Source of the DNA: Flavobacteriales bacterium
GTDB taxonomy: Bacteria; Bacteroidota; Bacteroidia; Flavobacteriales_E; Vicingaceae
Length of the DNA: 64,000 nucleotides
Assembly (NCBI GenBank): GCA_013359255.1
Contig: JABWCF010000006.1
Coordinates: 1 to 64,000, forward strand
Direction of reading: 5' to 3'
The position numbers were made by a program, and so were the translations under genes. The notes beneath the pieces were generated by a model. That model did not search any database, was not told the DNA's origin, and saw nothing but the letters and a program-made list of their open reading frames with translations. Shown here in pieces: positions 56,709 to 63,560 of the stretch (the first letter of the stretch is position 1; every line of letters begins with the position of its first letter).

Positions 56709-57653
56709 ATGGCAGAAAACAGCACGCACCACCCCTTACTTATAATTGGTTCCGGCCCGGCCGGATATACCGCAGCAATTTATGCCGCCCGAGCAGGACT
56801 TAATCCTGTTATGTACACAGGAATGCAACCCGGAGGGCAATTAACTATTACTACCGAAGTTGAAAACTATCCCGGTTTTCCGGAAGGAGTGCAGGGTCCC
56901 GAGTTAATGACCTTTTTTCAAAAACAAGCCGAACGCTTTGGAACACAAGTAAATTTTGGTCTTGCTACTAAAGTTGATTTTACAGGCCCCATACACAAGG
57001 TGTGGATTGATGAAGAAAAGTTATTGACTGCTGATGCCATTATTATTGCCACCGGAGCATCGGCCAAGTGGCTAGGAATTGAATCAGAACAACGTCTCAA
57101 TGGATTTGGCGTTTCGGCCTGTGCCGTTTGCGATGGCTTTTTCTTTAAAGGTCAAACCGTAGCCATTGTAGGTGCTGGCGACACCGCTGCCGAAGAAGCC
57201 TCTTACCTTGCTAAGCTTTGCCAAAAAGTATATATGATTGTAAGAAGAGGTGAATTCAGAGCTTCTAAAGCTATGCAGGAAAGAGTACTGAATACCCCTA
57301 ACATTGAAATTCTTTATAATTCGGAAACCGATGAAATATTAGGCGGAAAAACGGTAGAAGCAGTTCGTATAAAAAATAATAAAACAGGCGAAAAAAGAGA
57401 AATACCCATTACCGGATTTTTTGTAGCCATTGGACACAAACCCAATACCGATATTTTTAAAGGTTGGCTCAATATGGACGAAACAGGCTACCTTACAGTA
57501 AAGCCAGGAACAAGCTACACCAACATTGGAGGAATTTTTGCAGCTGGCGATTGTGCCGATAAAAATTACAGACAAGCTGTTACCGCTGCCGGCAGTGGTT
57601 GTATGGCTGCTCTAGATGCAGAAAGATGGTTAGCTGCAAAAGGCTTGCATTAG
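56709..57653 (+). CDS. trxB: Thioredoxin reductase
   Basis: A 314-residue flavoprotein: FAD loop IGSGPAGYTAAIYAARAG (14-30), redox pair Cys138 and Cys141 in SACAVCDG, NADPH loop GAGDTAAEEA, and the FAD-binding end GIFAAGDCADKNYRQAVTAAGSG. It reduces thioredoxin with NADPH. CAVC rather than CATC is a common variant. Confidence 0.95.
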   Translation: MAENSTHHPLLIIGSGPAGYTAAIYAARAGLNPVMYTGMQPGGQLTITTEVENYPGFPEGVQGPELMTFFQKQAERFGTQVNFGLATKVDFTGPIHKVWIDEEKLLTADAIIIATGASAKWLGIESEQRLNGFGVSACAVCDGFFFKGQTVAIVGAGDTAAEEASYLAKLCQKVYMIVRRGEFRASKAMQERVLNTPNIEILYNSETDEILGGKTVEAVRIKNNKTGEKREIPITGFFVAIGHKPNTDIFKGWLNMDETGYLTVKPGTSYTNIGGIFAAGDCADKNYRQAVTAAGSGCMAALDAERWLAAKGLH

Positions 57654-57722
57654 AAACGATTTTGTTTTCTACGTTGAACGAGTTATGAATAATTCATTTC
57701 TCGTTTTTCTTTTTATATTTTA

Positions 57723-57730
57723 TAGCTTTG
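57723..57730 (+). promoter_or_regulatory. -7 promoter element TAGCTTTG of the CDF gene
   Basis: A TAnnTTTG match ending 4 nt before the GTG start, so transcription should begin at or next to the start codon, as at aroC. Confidence 0.45.
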
Positions 57731-57734
57731 CCGC

Positions 57735-58718
57735 GTGGAATATTCCAACATTAAAATCAGGGCATTAACCATAACCCTTTTTATAAGCATTTTGCTGTGC
57801 ATCGCTAAATTTGCAGCCTATTTTATTACCTCTTCAAACGCTATTCTTTCCGATGCCTTAGAGTCTATCATCAATGTAGTAGCCGGAGGTTTTGCTCTTT
57901 ACAGCATTCAATTAGCATCGCGTCCCAAAGACCTATCGCATCCCTACGGACACGGAAAAATAGAGTTCCTTTCGGCAGGTATGGAAGGCGGATTAATTGC
58001 CTTTGCAGGAATAGCTATTGCAGCAAAAGCAGCATACAATTTTTTTATACCTAACCCACTGCAAGAGTTAGAATTTGGAATAATTATTTCCGGAATAGCA
58101 GGGCTTATTAATTTATTTGCCGGTTTATACCTCCAAAAAACCGGAAAAAAACAAAACTCAATTACCCTCATTGCCGATGGTAAACACCTTGCTACCGATA
58201 CCTATACTAGTGCCGGTTTAATTATAGGGCTGCTTCTTATTTACATTACCCATATCGAATGGCTCGATAATTTGTTGGCTCTACTATTTGGAATTCTTAT
58301 TCTGTACGAAGGGTATAAACTCATCAGAAAATCGGTGGCCGGTGTAATGGACGAAGCAGATGTTACCCTAATTAATGAAATGATTAAAACTTCTGAGCAG
58401 AACAAAAAAGCAGAATGGATTGATTTGCACAATTTCAGAGTAATTAAATACGGAGCCGATTTACATATTGATTGCCATATTACACTGCCTTTTTATTTTT
58501 CGCTTAAAGATGCCCATGCCGAAGTGGAAGCCTTTGAAAAAATGATGCAAACTCAATATAACGCCATTGAACTTTTTGTTCATGCAGACCCTTGTTTGCC
58601 CGGAGATTTTTGTAAAATTTGTAACATAAAAAATTGCTCCTATCGCAAAGAAGTCTATTATAAAAATATTGTTTGGACATTCGAAAATGTTGCCATCGAC
58701 AAACATCACGAGGTATAA
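57735..58718 (+). CDS. Cation diffusion facilitator (CDF) metal transporter
   Basis: A 327-residue CDF protein starting with GTG: six membrane helices, then a cytosolic domain. Metal-site residues: in helix 2 SDALESIINV (Asp40, then Ser44 where zinc CDFs have Asp), and in helix 5 DGKHLATD (His151, Asp155). The HPYGHGKIEFLS motif after helix 2 is typical. The C-terminus has a cluster of Cys (CLPGDFCKICNIKNCSY). It exports a divalent metal by proton antiport; the changed helix 2 site makes the metal uncertain. Confidence 0.88.
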   Translation: MEYSNIKIRALTITLFISILLCIAKFAAYFITSSNAILSDALESIINVVAGGFALYSIQLASRPKDLSHPYGHGKIEFLSAGMEGGLIAFAGIAIAAKAAYNFFIPNPLQELEFGIIISGIAGLINLFAGLYLQKTGKKQNSITLIADGKHLATDTYTSAGLIIGLLLIYITHIEWLDNLLALLFGILILYEGYKLIRKSVAGVMDEADVTLINEMIKTSEQNKKAEWIDLHNFRVIKYGADLHIDCHITLPFYFSLKDAHAEVEAFEKMMQTQYNAIELFVHADPCLPGDFCKICNIKNCSYRKEVYYKNIVWTFENVAIDKHHEV

Positions 58719-58728
58719 AAAAATATTT

Positions 58729-59631
58729 ATGAAAACACCTTTTTTAATTTTCTTTTCCTCCTTTTTGCTGCTTTGCAGTTGTGGTTTTTTTAAAAAAGAA
58801 GCTAAAAATCCCGAAAAAATTTCAGACCAATGGCATCAGGGAAAAGCCGAAATTTCTTCCTTCGAGATACAACAAGCCCGCTACGGAGAAATTAGAAAAG
58901 GCAAAGCAGTTATGATTTTTGTTACCGAAGATTTCTCAGAAAAAAAACAAGTAAAACTCGATGCTCCCGAACAATACCCCAGCGATGTGATAAAAATTCT
59001 GAAACTCAATTTTTTCAAAAATTTTACCACCGGCATATATCCTTATAATCTAATGACAAGCATTTTTACTCCCACGCATTTTAAACACCTTCCTGCCTCG
59101 TTAAAAATAACAGGCAGTATGCAAGAGTGGTGCGGACATACTTTTACCCAATTAAACAAACAAGGAAAAAAATACAACCTTATTCAACATTCGTATTTCG
59201 AAAATGAGGGAGAAACATACACCCAAATTTCACCTTCATTACTGGAAGATGAATTATGGAACCTAATTCGCATAGACCCAAATCAAATTCCTACCGGAAA
59301 ACAAAAGATGCTGCCTGCCATGATGTATCTTCGTTTTACTCACTTGCCTATTGTTCCGCAAACCGCAGAAATTAAAATAACACAAAACGACACAATTAAC
59401 ACCCTATCGGTTTACTACCCTACTCTTAAAAGAATAATAGAAATTTATTTCGGTACCAAAGAAAACCTCTATGCCATAAATGGATGGAAAGAAATTTACA
59501 CTGACGGGAATGGTGAAAAAGCCCGCACATTAGTTTCTTCGGGAAAAAAAATACAAACCCTTTGGGAACCCTACTGGAAATTAAATACAACACAAGATAC
59601 CCTTTACCGAAAAAAACTACAGCTGGAGTAA
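58729..59631 (+). CDS. Conserved hypothetical lipoprotein
   Basis: About 300 residues from MKTPFLIFFSSFLLLCSCGF (lipobox, Cys18); the frame extends 60 nt upstream into the CDF gene, but this start is clearly right. It has a beta-rich domain with QARYGEIRKGKAVMIFVTEDF and GSMQEWCGHTFTQLN. This family occurs widely in Bacteroidota, sometimes under the unlikely name of septum-formation inhibitor Maf; no Maf motif is present. The function is unknown. Confidence 0.7.
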   Translation: MKTPFLIFFSSFLLLCSCGFFKKEAKNPEKISDQWHQGKAEISSFEIQQARYGEIRKGKAVMIFVTEDFSEKKQVKLDAPEQYPSDVIKILKLNFFKNFTTGIYPYNLMTSIFTPTHFKHLPASLKITGSMQEWCGHTFTQLNKQGKKYNLIQHSYFENEGETYTQISPSLLEDELWNLIRIDPNQIPTGKQKMLPAMMYLRFTHLPIVPQTAEIKITQNDTINTLSVYYPTLKRIIEIYFGTKENLYAINGWKEIYTDGNGEKARTLVSSGKKIQTLWEPYWKLNTTQDTLYRKKLQLE

Positions 59632-59639
59632 TTTTAGTT

Positions 59640-59822
59640 TTATAGTGTTCTCTTTCTCTAAATTTCTTTAAAATTCTCTTGCATTTTAAACCCCTGAAAT
59701 TAAACAAATAAAATGTAATGTTTTCAATGCTCTCATCTTTTTACCATCTCATTTAATGGTTCTAAAATCATTCGATTTTCCTTTTCTTATAAGGATTTTA
59801 CAAGCTCTAATAATTCATTCAT
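59640..59822 (-). pseudogene. Decayed 5' fragment of a TPR-like gene (paralogue of 60836-62317)
   Basis: Read on the minus strand, it begins MNELLELVKSL then a TAA stop, then EKENRMILEPLNEM. This aligns with the start of the intact gene (MNELVELIKSLSVKEKRIIASHLN). The nucleotide similarity continues through GAAAACATTACATTTTATTT (intact copy: GAAAACACTGGATTTTTTTA) and fades near 59640. An early stop, a deletion of about 8-10 nt and further changes show it is not translated. The rest of the gene is gone. Confidence 0.7.
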
Positions 59823-59960
59823 AATTTCTATTGCAACGAATTTTAAACAAAAAAACAAATTAAAAAGATGAAATACAGGAAGATAAAAAAATATACCATG
59901 CAATAAATACTTAATTTTATTGCAACGTTTTGAAAAAAGTGTTACAAAAAAATTAAAAAG
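59813..59960. repeat. Copy A of a duplicated divergent control region
   Basis: About 148 nt matching 62307-62455 at roughly nine positions in ten, with few gaps. It holds two TATTGCAACG repeats, at 59829 and 59919, 90 nt apart, and the shared block GAAAAAAGTGTTACAAAAAA. It lies between the decayed TPR-like fragment and the Cys-rich lipoprotein gene. The region 59961-60055 has no gene; it includes an isolated GC-rich palindrome TTGCGGCCGCAA (59987-59998). Confidence 0.8.
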
Positions 59961-60055
59961 TTTAGCAGAAGTTTGTTTTGTATTTTTTGCGGCCGCAACA
60001 TACAAAGGGAAAACCAATGCCCTAAACAAGTAGGTAAAATTAAAATTCTAATTTT

Positions 60056-60508
60056 ATGAAAAAAAGAACTTTAAATTTAAGCATTATGCTTCTGCTACTT
60101 GTAGCATTTGCATGCAATAAAAGAGAAGACGAAAAAAAGATGCAAAAGATTGGTTCAAGCAATGTGAATCAAAACGACTTGATGAGGCATCCCTCAATTG
60201 ATGACACTATATGGGTTTATGTGCCATATGAAGCGGATAGTGTTTTTGGTGGCTGGATAGCATATAATGAAGATTCTAATTACATTTATTTTGGGCACAC
60301 GGATTTTTCTCAATATTTTCTAAAATATAATAAAAGCACAGATAGAATAGAAACTGATTTGCCAGATAGTGACGGGAGTGTTAAATGCAGATGTGAGTGG
60401 TGCGATATCTCAGGAACATTTAGTTGGGTAATTTGCTATTCTGTAACAACTTGTTCTGCGTGTTGCGACAAATTTTGCACAGCAAAAAAAGTACTTTCCG
60501 GCTCATAA
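60056..60508 (+). CDS. Cys-rich small lipoprotein
   Basis: A 150-residue protein with a lipoprotein signal (LLLVAFACNKRED, Cys20). The last 45 residues contain eight Cys in the pattern CRCEWC...ICY...TCSACCDKFC, a compact Cys-rich tail likely to be disulfide-linked or metal-binding outside the inner membrane. The middle is aromatic and acidic (YVPYEADSVFGGWIAYN). No known family recognised. It sits downstream of copy A of the duplicated control region, in the position that the secreted protein gene at 62497 holds next to copy B, though the two proteins are not visibly similar. Confidence 0.65.
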   Translation: MKKRTLNLSIMLLLLVAFACNKREDEKKMQKIGSSNVNQNDLMRHPSIDDTIWVYVPYEADSVFGGWIAYNEDSNYIYFGHTDFSQYFLKYNKSTDRIETDLPDSDGSVKCRCEWCDISGTFSWVICYSVTTCSACCDKFCTAKKVLSGS

Positions 60509-60551
60509 CTTATTTTCGACACATTCGTATTACCCTTTAAAACCAAAACCT

Positions 60552-60791
60552 ATGAAAACACCAAGCCCTCTTTTAATTATTCTTGTTTTTATACTTTCTT
60601 CTTGCAATAACTCAGTTAATACCGAAACCGATAAAAACGACATGGTTTTTATTGAAGACACCCTGAGCGGAAACTTTACGGAATCAAGTGCCGAATTGTT
60701 GCCCACCGATTCGGTGGGAGTAAAAAATCCCGAAACAGGAGAGTATGAAATGATGACTTACGAGGAAGCGAAGAAATTAGAGAATAAGTAA
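60552..60791 (+). CDS. Small acidic lipoprotein
   Basis: A 79-residue protein with a lipoprotein signal (ILVFILSSCNNS, Cys18) and an acidic, Ser/Thr-rich mature part ending in YEMMTYEEAKKLENK. No family recognised. It lies 43 nt downstream of the Cys-rich lipoprotein gene on the same strand and ends 20 nt before a strong terminator, so the two are probably one transcript. Confidence 0.55.
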   Translation: MKTPSPLLIILVFILSSCNNSVNTETDKNDMVFIEDTLSGNFTESSAELLPTDSVGVKNPETGEYEMMTYEEAKKLENK

Positions 60792-60810
60792 GTACAAACT
60801 TTTTCTGAAA

Positions 60811-60845
60811 AAAGAGATGAGCCAACTTTGTTGGCTCATCTCTTT
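60811..60845. terminator. Bidirectional hairpin terminator
   Basis: Two perfect 16-nt arms (AAAGAGATGAGCCAAC and its complement) around a TTT loop, between convergent genes. The last codons of the TPR-like gene lie inside it. Confidence 0.8.
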
Positions 60846-62317
60846 AATTTCTCTTTCAGCCACACATCGAATGGAATAAGTTCCGCACTAAGCGGCTCCC
60901 AGGCGTTGCGTTTGGTAATGAGCAGCAACTGTTTATTCAGTTGGGATTTTATGTGTTTAAATCGAAACCCGCTTTTGGCTAATTTTTGCAGCAAAGTAAA
61001 AATATGTTTTTGTCGTTTGCTTACCTTTTCGTTCAATGCTTCATTTCTCCAAATATACTGGCGTAAGGCCTGAATGGCATTTTCAGCTTCTTCCGGTTTA
61101 TTCAACTCTATAAAACATTGTATTTGTAATATACGCGATTGCCAGTCCCAACCTAACTTATCTTTAGAAATAATTTGTTTTTGCAATAATTGTTTTAATG
61201 CAGCAGCATAATTTCCTTTGGCAAATTGCAGGCACACACCCAAAAAAAAGTATTTCGATTGCTCAAACGCATCAATGGGTGCTTTACTGTGTTGTAATGC
61301 CAACAAATATTTGTGTGCAATTCTATATTTTTTAGCATAAAATGCTGCGTAAAAAATATATTCCAGGGCCTTGTTACTATTAACCGAATTGGCCAAAAAC
61401 AAGCGATGTGCTGATTTGGCGTGCTCTATGGCCAATTTGTATTTTCCGGCATATATATGTATAGAAGAAGAGTGACCATAAGTTGAAGCTAGACGATTTT
61501 TGCGATATACCGAGGTAGTATTTTTTACCAACTCGGTAAGTTTTTGGCTGTAAATGGCTGCCTGTGAATATTTTTTTATGTTTTCGAAATAATTGATTTT
61601 AAGTAAGTAAAAAAAATAAAGGCTTAAGCCGGATTCCGAGTCCTTTACCGTTTTTTCCAAATGCCTGATGCTCCGGTAAAGGTATTGAGAAATAAAACGG
61701 GTAGGCCTTCCCTCTGTATGGTACATACGAAGCCTGTTAAACGAATTATACACCTCTGTTTGCACACTTAGGTTGCGAATAGAAAAAGCAAGCTCTTTGG
61801 AAAGTGAATCGTATTCTTTTTGCCCCTTTTTATCTTTTGAATAGTCTAGTAACCCCATTTTATACATTAAAGCATCCACTTGTAATGAATATAACTCATA
61901 TTCTTTGGCTTTTCTAATTACAAAATCGAGCAAGTTTAGTACAATCTCAGATTTTCCTTTTAGATTATACAGCACGATAAACTGCATTAGTTTTTTTCTT
62001 AGTCGAATAGATTGTTTTATATTCTCGTCTAATTCGGGATGATTCAATATATAATAGTCATTGCACAAAGCCTCGAATATTTTTTGTTTTAGTCTCGATT
62101 TCATAGAACGAAGACTACTGCTTTGCAACTTTTTTATTTTTAATCTTTCATATACCTCAGGGATATTTTTTTCATCTTTTGAAAAGCCTGAAATAAGGTT
62201 AAAAAAATCCAGTGTTTTCGGCACTTCTCCCATTTGGCGGTATGCGTTCAAATGGCTGGCAATTATTCGCTTTTCCTTTACTGATAAGGATTTTATAAGT
62301 TCTACTAATTCATTCAT
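60836..62317 (-). CDS. TPR-like all-helical cytosolic protein
   Basis: A 493-residue protein with no signal peptide or membrane segment. It is predicted all-alpha. The N-terminal 95 residues are charged and basic (RLKIKKLQSSSLRSMKSRLKQK). From about 110 to 450 there are helical pairs with TPR-like A/G/Y spacing (IYAGKYKLAIEHAKSAHRLF, YAAFYAKKYRIAHKYLLAL, FAKGNYAAALKQLLQKQ, IELNKPEEAENAIQALRQY). Related Bacteroidota proteins are known only as hypothetical. It is divergent from the small secreted protein gene at 62497 across a 180-nt region that, with the gene's first codons, also exists as a decayed copy at 59640-59960. Confidence 0.7.
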   Translation of the reverse strand: MNELVELIKSLSVKEKRIIASHLNAYRQMGEVPKTLDFFNLISGFSKDEKNIPEVYERLKIKKLQSSSLRSMKSRLKQKIFEALCNDYYILNHPELDENIKQSIRLRKKLMQFIVLYNLKGKSEIVLNLLDFVIRKAKEYELYSLQVDALMYKMGLLDYSKDKKGQKEYDSLSKELAFSIRNLSVQTEVYNSFNRLRMYHTEGRPTRFISQYLYRSIRHLEKTVKDSESGLSLYFFYLLKINYFENIKKYSQAAIYSQKLTELVKNTTSVYRKNRLASTYGHSSSIHIYAGKYKLAIEHAKSAHRLFLANSVNSNKALEYIFYAAFYAKKYRIAHKYLLALQHSKAPIDAFEQSKYFFLGVCLQFAKGNYAAALKQLLQKQIISKDKLGWDWQSRILQIQCFIELNKPEEAENAIQALRQYIWRNEALNEKVSKRQKHIFTLLQKLAKSGFRFKHIKSQLNKQLLLITKRNAWEPLSAELIPFDVWLKEKLKR

Positions 62318-62455
62318 AAATTCTATTGCAACGAATTAGAAGCAAAAATACAAATTAAAAACATGAAATACAGATAGATAAAAATACATACCATGCAATA
62401 TATATTCAATTCTATTGCAACGATTTGAAAAAAGTGTTACAAAAAAATAAAAATA
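62307..62455. repeat. Copy B of the duplicated divergent control region
   Basis: It matches 59813-59960. TATTGCAACGA occurs at 62324 and 62413, 89 nt apart in the same orientation. One repeat lies immediately before the start codon of the TPR-like gene (62317), the other about 75 nt before the secreted protein gene. Confidence 0.8.
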
Positions 62456-62496
62456 TTACTCTGTATTTCGTAGTACAAATTTTAAAAATTTATACC

Positions 62497-62805
62497 ATGA
62501 AAAACCAAACAAACTCATTCAATCATCTGTTGAAAGGTCTTGCCTTTCTTTTACTATTCAGTATTTCTTCATTAAGCCATGCCATTAAAAACACCACTAA
62601 GGTACAAACAGAAAGCGAAAATAATTGCGGGGTAACCGATGCACAGGTAACACAATACCTAAACAGTTTCGGTTACCAAGTGTACAGTTTAAGAAACGAA
62701 AGAGGAACCTGCAACCGCATTGCCACTACCCAATACCCCAATATGTGGGTTATTGTATATATAGACAGTACAGGCATCTGTTGTTTTGAAGAAGTTTGGA
62801 ATTAA
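62497..62805 (+). CDS. Small secreted Cys-containing protein
   Basis: About 102 residues from the ATG at 62497 (MKNQTNSFNHLLKG); the longer frame from 62425 runs into the repeat region and lacks a sensible start. The signal peptide ends near SLSHA. The mature part has four Cys (NNCGVTDAQVTQYL, RGTCNR, STGICCFEEVWN), so disulfides are likely. No known family recognised; the order helix (DAQVTQYLNSFGY) then strands suggests a tiny folded domain. It is divergent from the TPR-like gene. Confidence 0.65.
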   Translation: MKNQTNSFNHLLKGLAFLLLFSISSLSHAIKNTTKVQTESENNCGVTDAQVTQYLNSFGYQVYSLRNERGTCNRIATTQYPNMWVIVYIDSTGICCFEEVWN

Positions 62806-62835
62806 ACAAATGATACTCTTATTAAAAACCATTCC

Positions 62836-62955
62836 ATGAAATACGAAAGAATATTGTATATTCTTATCATCTGCACAGCCATAGTGGTGCTTATATTATC
62901 GGCTATGGTTGTGCAGCTTGAGTTTAGCCCTGCCGATGCGGTGGCAAATGAATAA
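62836..62955 (+). CDS. 39-residue single-helix membrane peptide
   Basis: A short frame MKYERILYILIICTAIVV... with a membrane helix of about 22 residues and a short end (EFSPADAVANE). It lies 30 nt after the secreted protein gene, and its last codons overlap the ATG at 62948 of the next frame, which suggests a coupled small operon. Support rests on these positions and the clean hydrophobic profile only. Confidence 0.45.
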   Translation: MKYERILYILIICTAIVVLILSAMVVQLEFSPADAVANE

Positions 62956-63268
62956 CCTTAAAAACGAATACTACCGAATTCTATTTTTTATGAATACAGA
63001 ACAATTGAGAGAAGAAAACAAAAAACAAATGCCCGATTTCAGAATCAACTACGATACATCAATCCAAGTGGTTTACATTGATGTAACTGATTTCGACTGT
63101 AAAAATGCTACCTGTAAAATTGTAGATGATAAGGGCAATTTTGTTTTTAGTAGTATTACGAATAAAAAAACAATTGAAATACCTCTCGAAGATTTCGAAA
63201 AAGGATTTTATGTTCTTTCGGTAGAAAACGATTTGCATAAAAACTCTTTCCAGTTAAATAAGATTTAA
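62948..63268 (+). CDS. Small protein consisting mostly of a T9SS-tail-like domain
   Basis: 106 residues from the ATG at 62948, or 92 from the ATG at 62990 (MNTEQLREENKKQ). After a charged lead, the rest is a beta domain that reads like a type A sorting domain: VYIDVTDFDCKNATCKIVDD, then KTIEIPLEDFEKGFYVLSVEN and NSFQLNKI. It has no signal peptide and no cargo domain, which is unusual for a T9SS substrate. The hydrophobic run EYYRILFF is too short to serve as a signal. Confidence 0.55.
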   Translation: MNNLKNEYYRILFFMNTEQLREENKKQMPDFRINYDTSIQVVYIDVTDFDCKNATCKIVDDKGNFVFSSITNKKTIEIPLEDFEKGFYVLSVENDLHKNSFQLNKI

Positions 63269-63382
63269 ATAAAAGCAGGTACTCTTTTAATAAAGAAAGG
63301 AAGTACGTTTTTGTATTGAGGTTTTTCTCTCTTGATATTTTTATTTAACTTTAAAAACCCATTTTTGTAAAACAGCAAAGCC

Positions 63383-63546
63383 ATGTTTTATAAAAATAAA
63401 ATAGCAGTACTAACAGCAGCAGTCCTTGTGCTGCAGTTGTTTACACCTGCAAAAAAGACCCTTACTTACCTATTGGCGATAGGGATTGTTTTGACTCAAT
63501 GGATATAAAGGGCAACAACCGCAAGGAGCTTACGTTCCCTGAGTGA
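63383..63546 (+). pseudogene. Frameshifted small lipoprotein gene
   Basis: The frame from the ATG at 63383 begins as a normal signal peptide (MFYKNKIAVLTAAVLVLQLF) and then reads into a short nonsense end at 63508. One base over, the sequence reads TCKKDPYLPIGDRDCFDSMD and on to a TGA at 63544: exactly the CKKD start of a Bacteroidota lipoprotein, with no start codon of its own. A single-base change near 63432-63440 would join them into a normal gene of about 54 residues. It may be a real mutation or a sequencing error. Confidence 0.5.
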
Positions 63547-63560
63547 GGAAAAACGAACTG

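Noticed and set aside
59987-59998. TTGCGGCCGCAA palindrome as an operator
   Set aside because: Unique and absent from copy B of the control region; noted only within the repeat entry.
59787-60029. 80-codon minus-strand frame over copy A of the repeat
   Set aside because: It only reads through the AT-rich control region and joins the decayed MNELLELVKSL start; it ends at the stop that marks the pseudogene.
60828-61073. Plus-strand frame of 81 codons at the 3' end of the TPR-like gene
   Set aside because: It begins in the terminator hairpin and is antisense to conserved helical repeats; no independent support.
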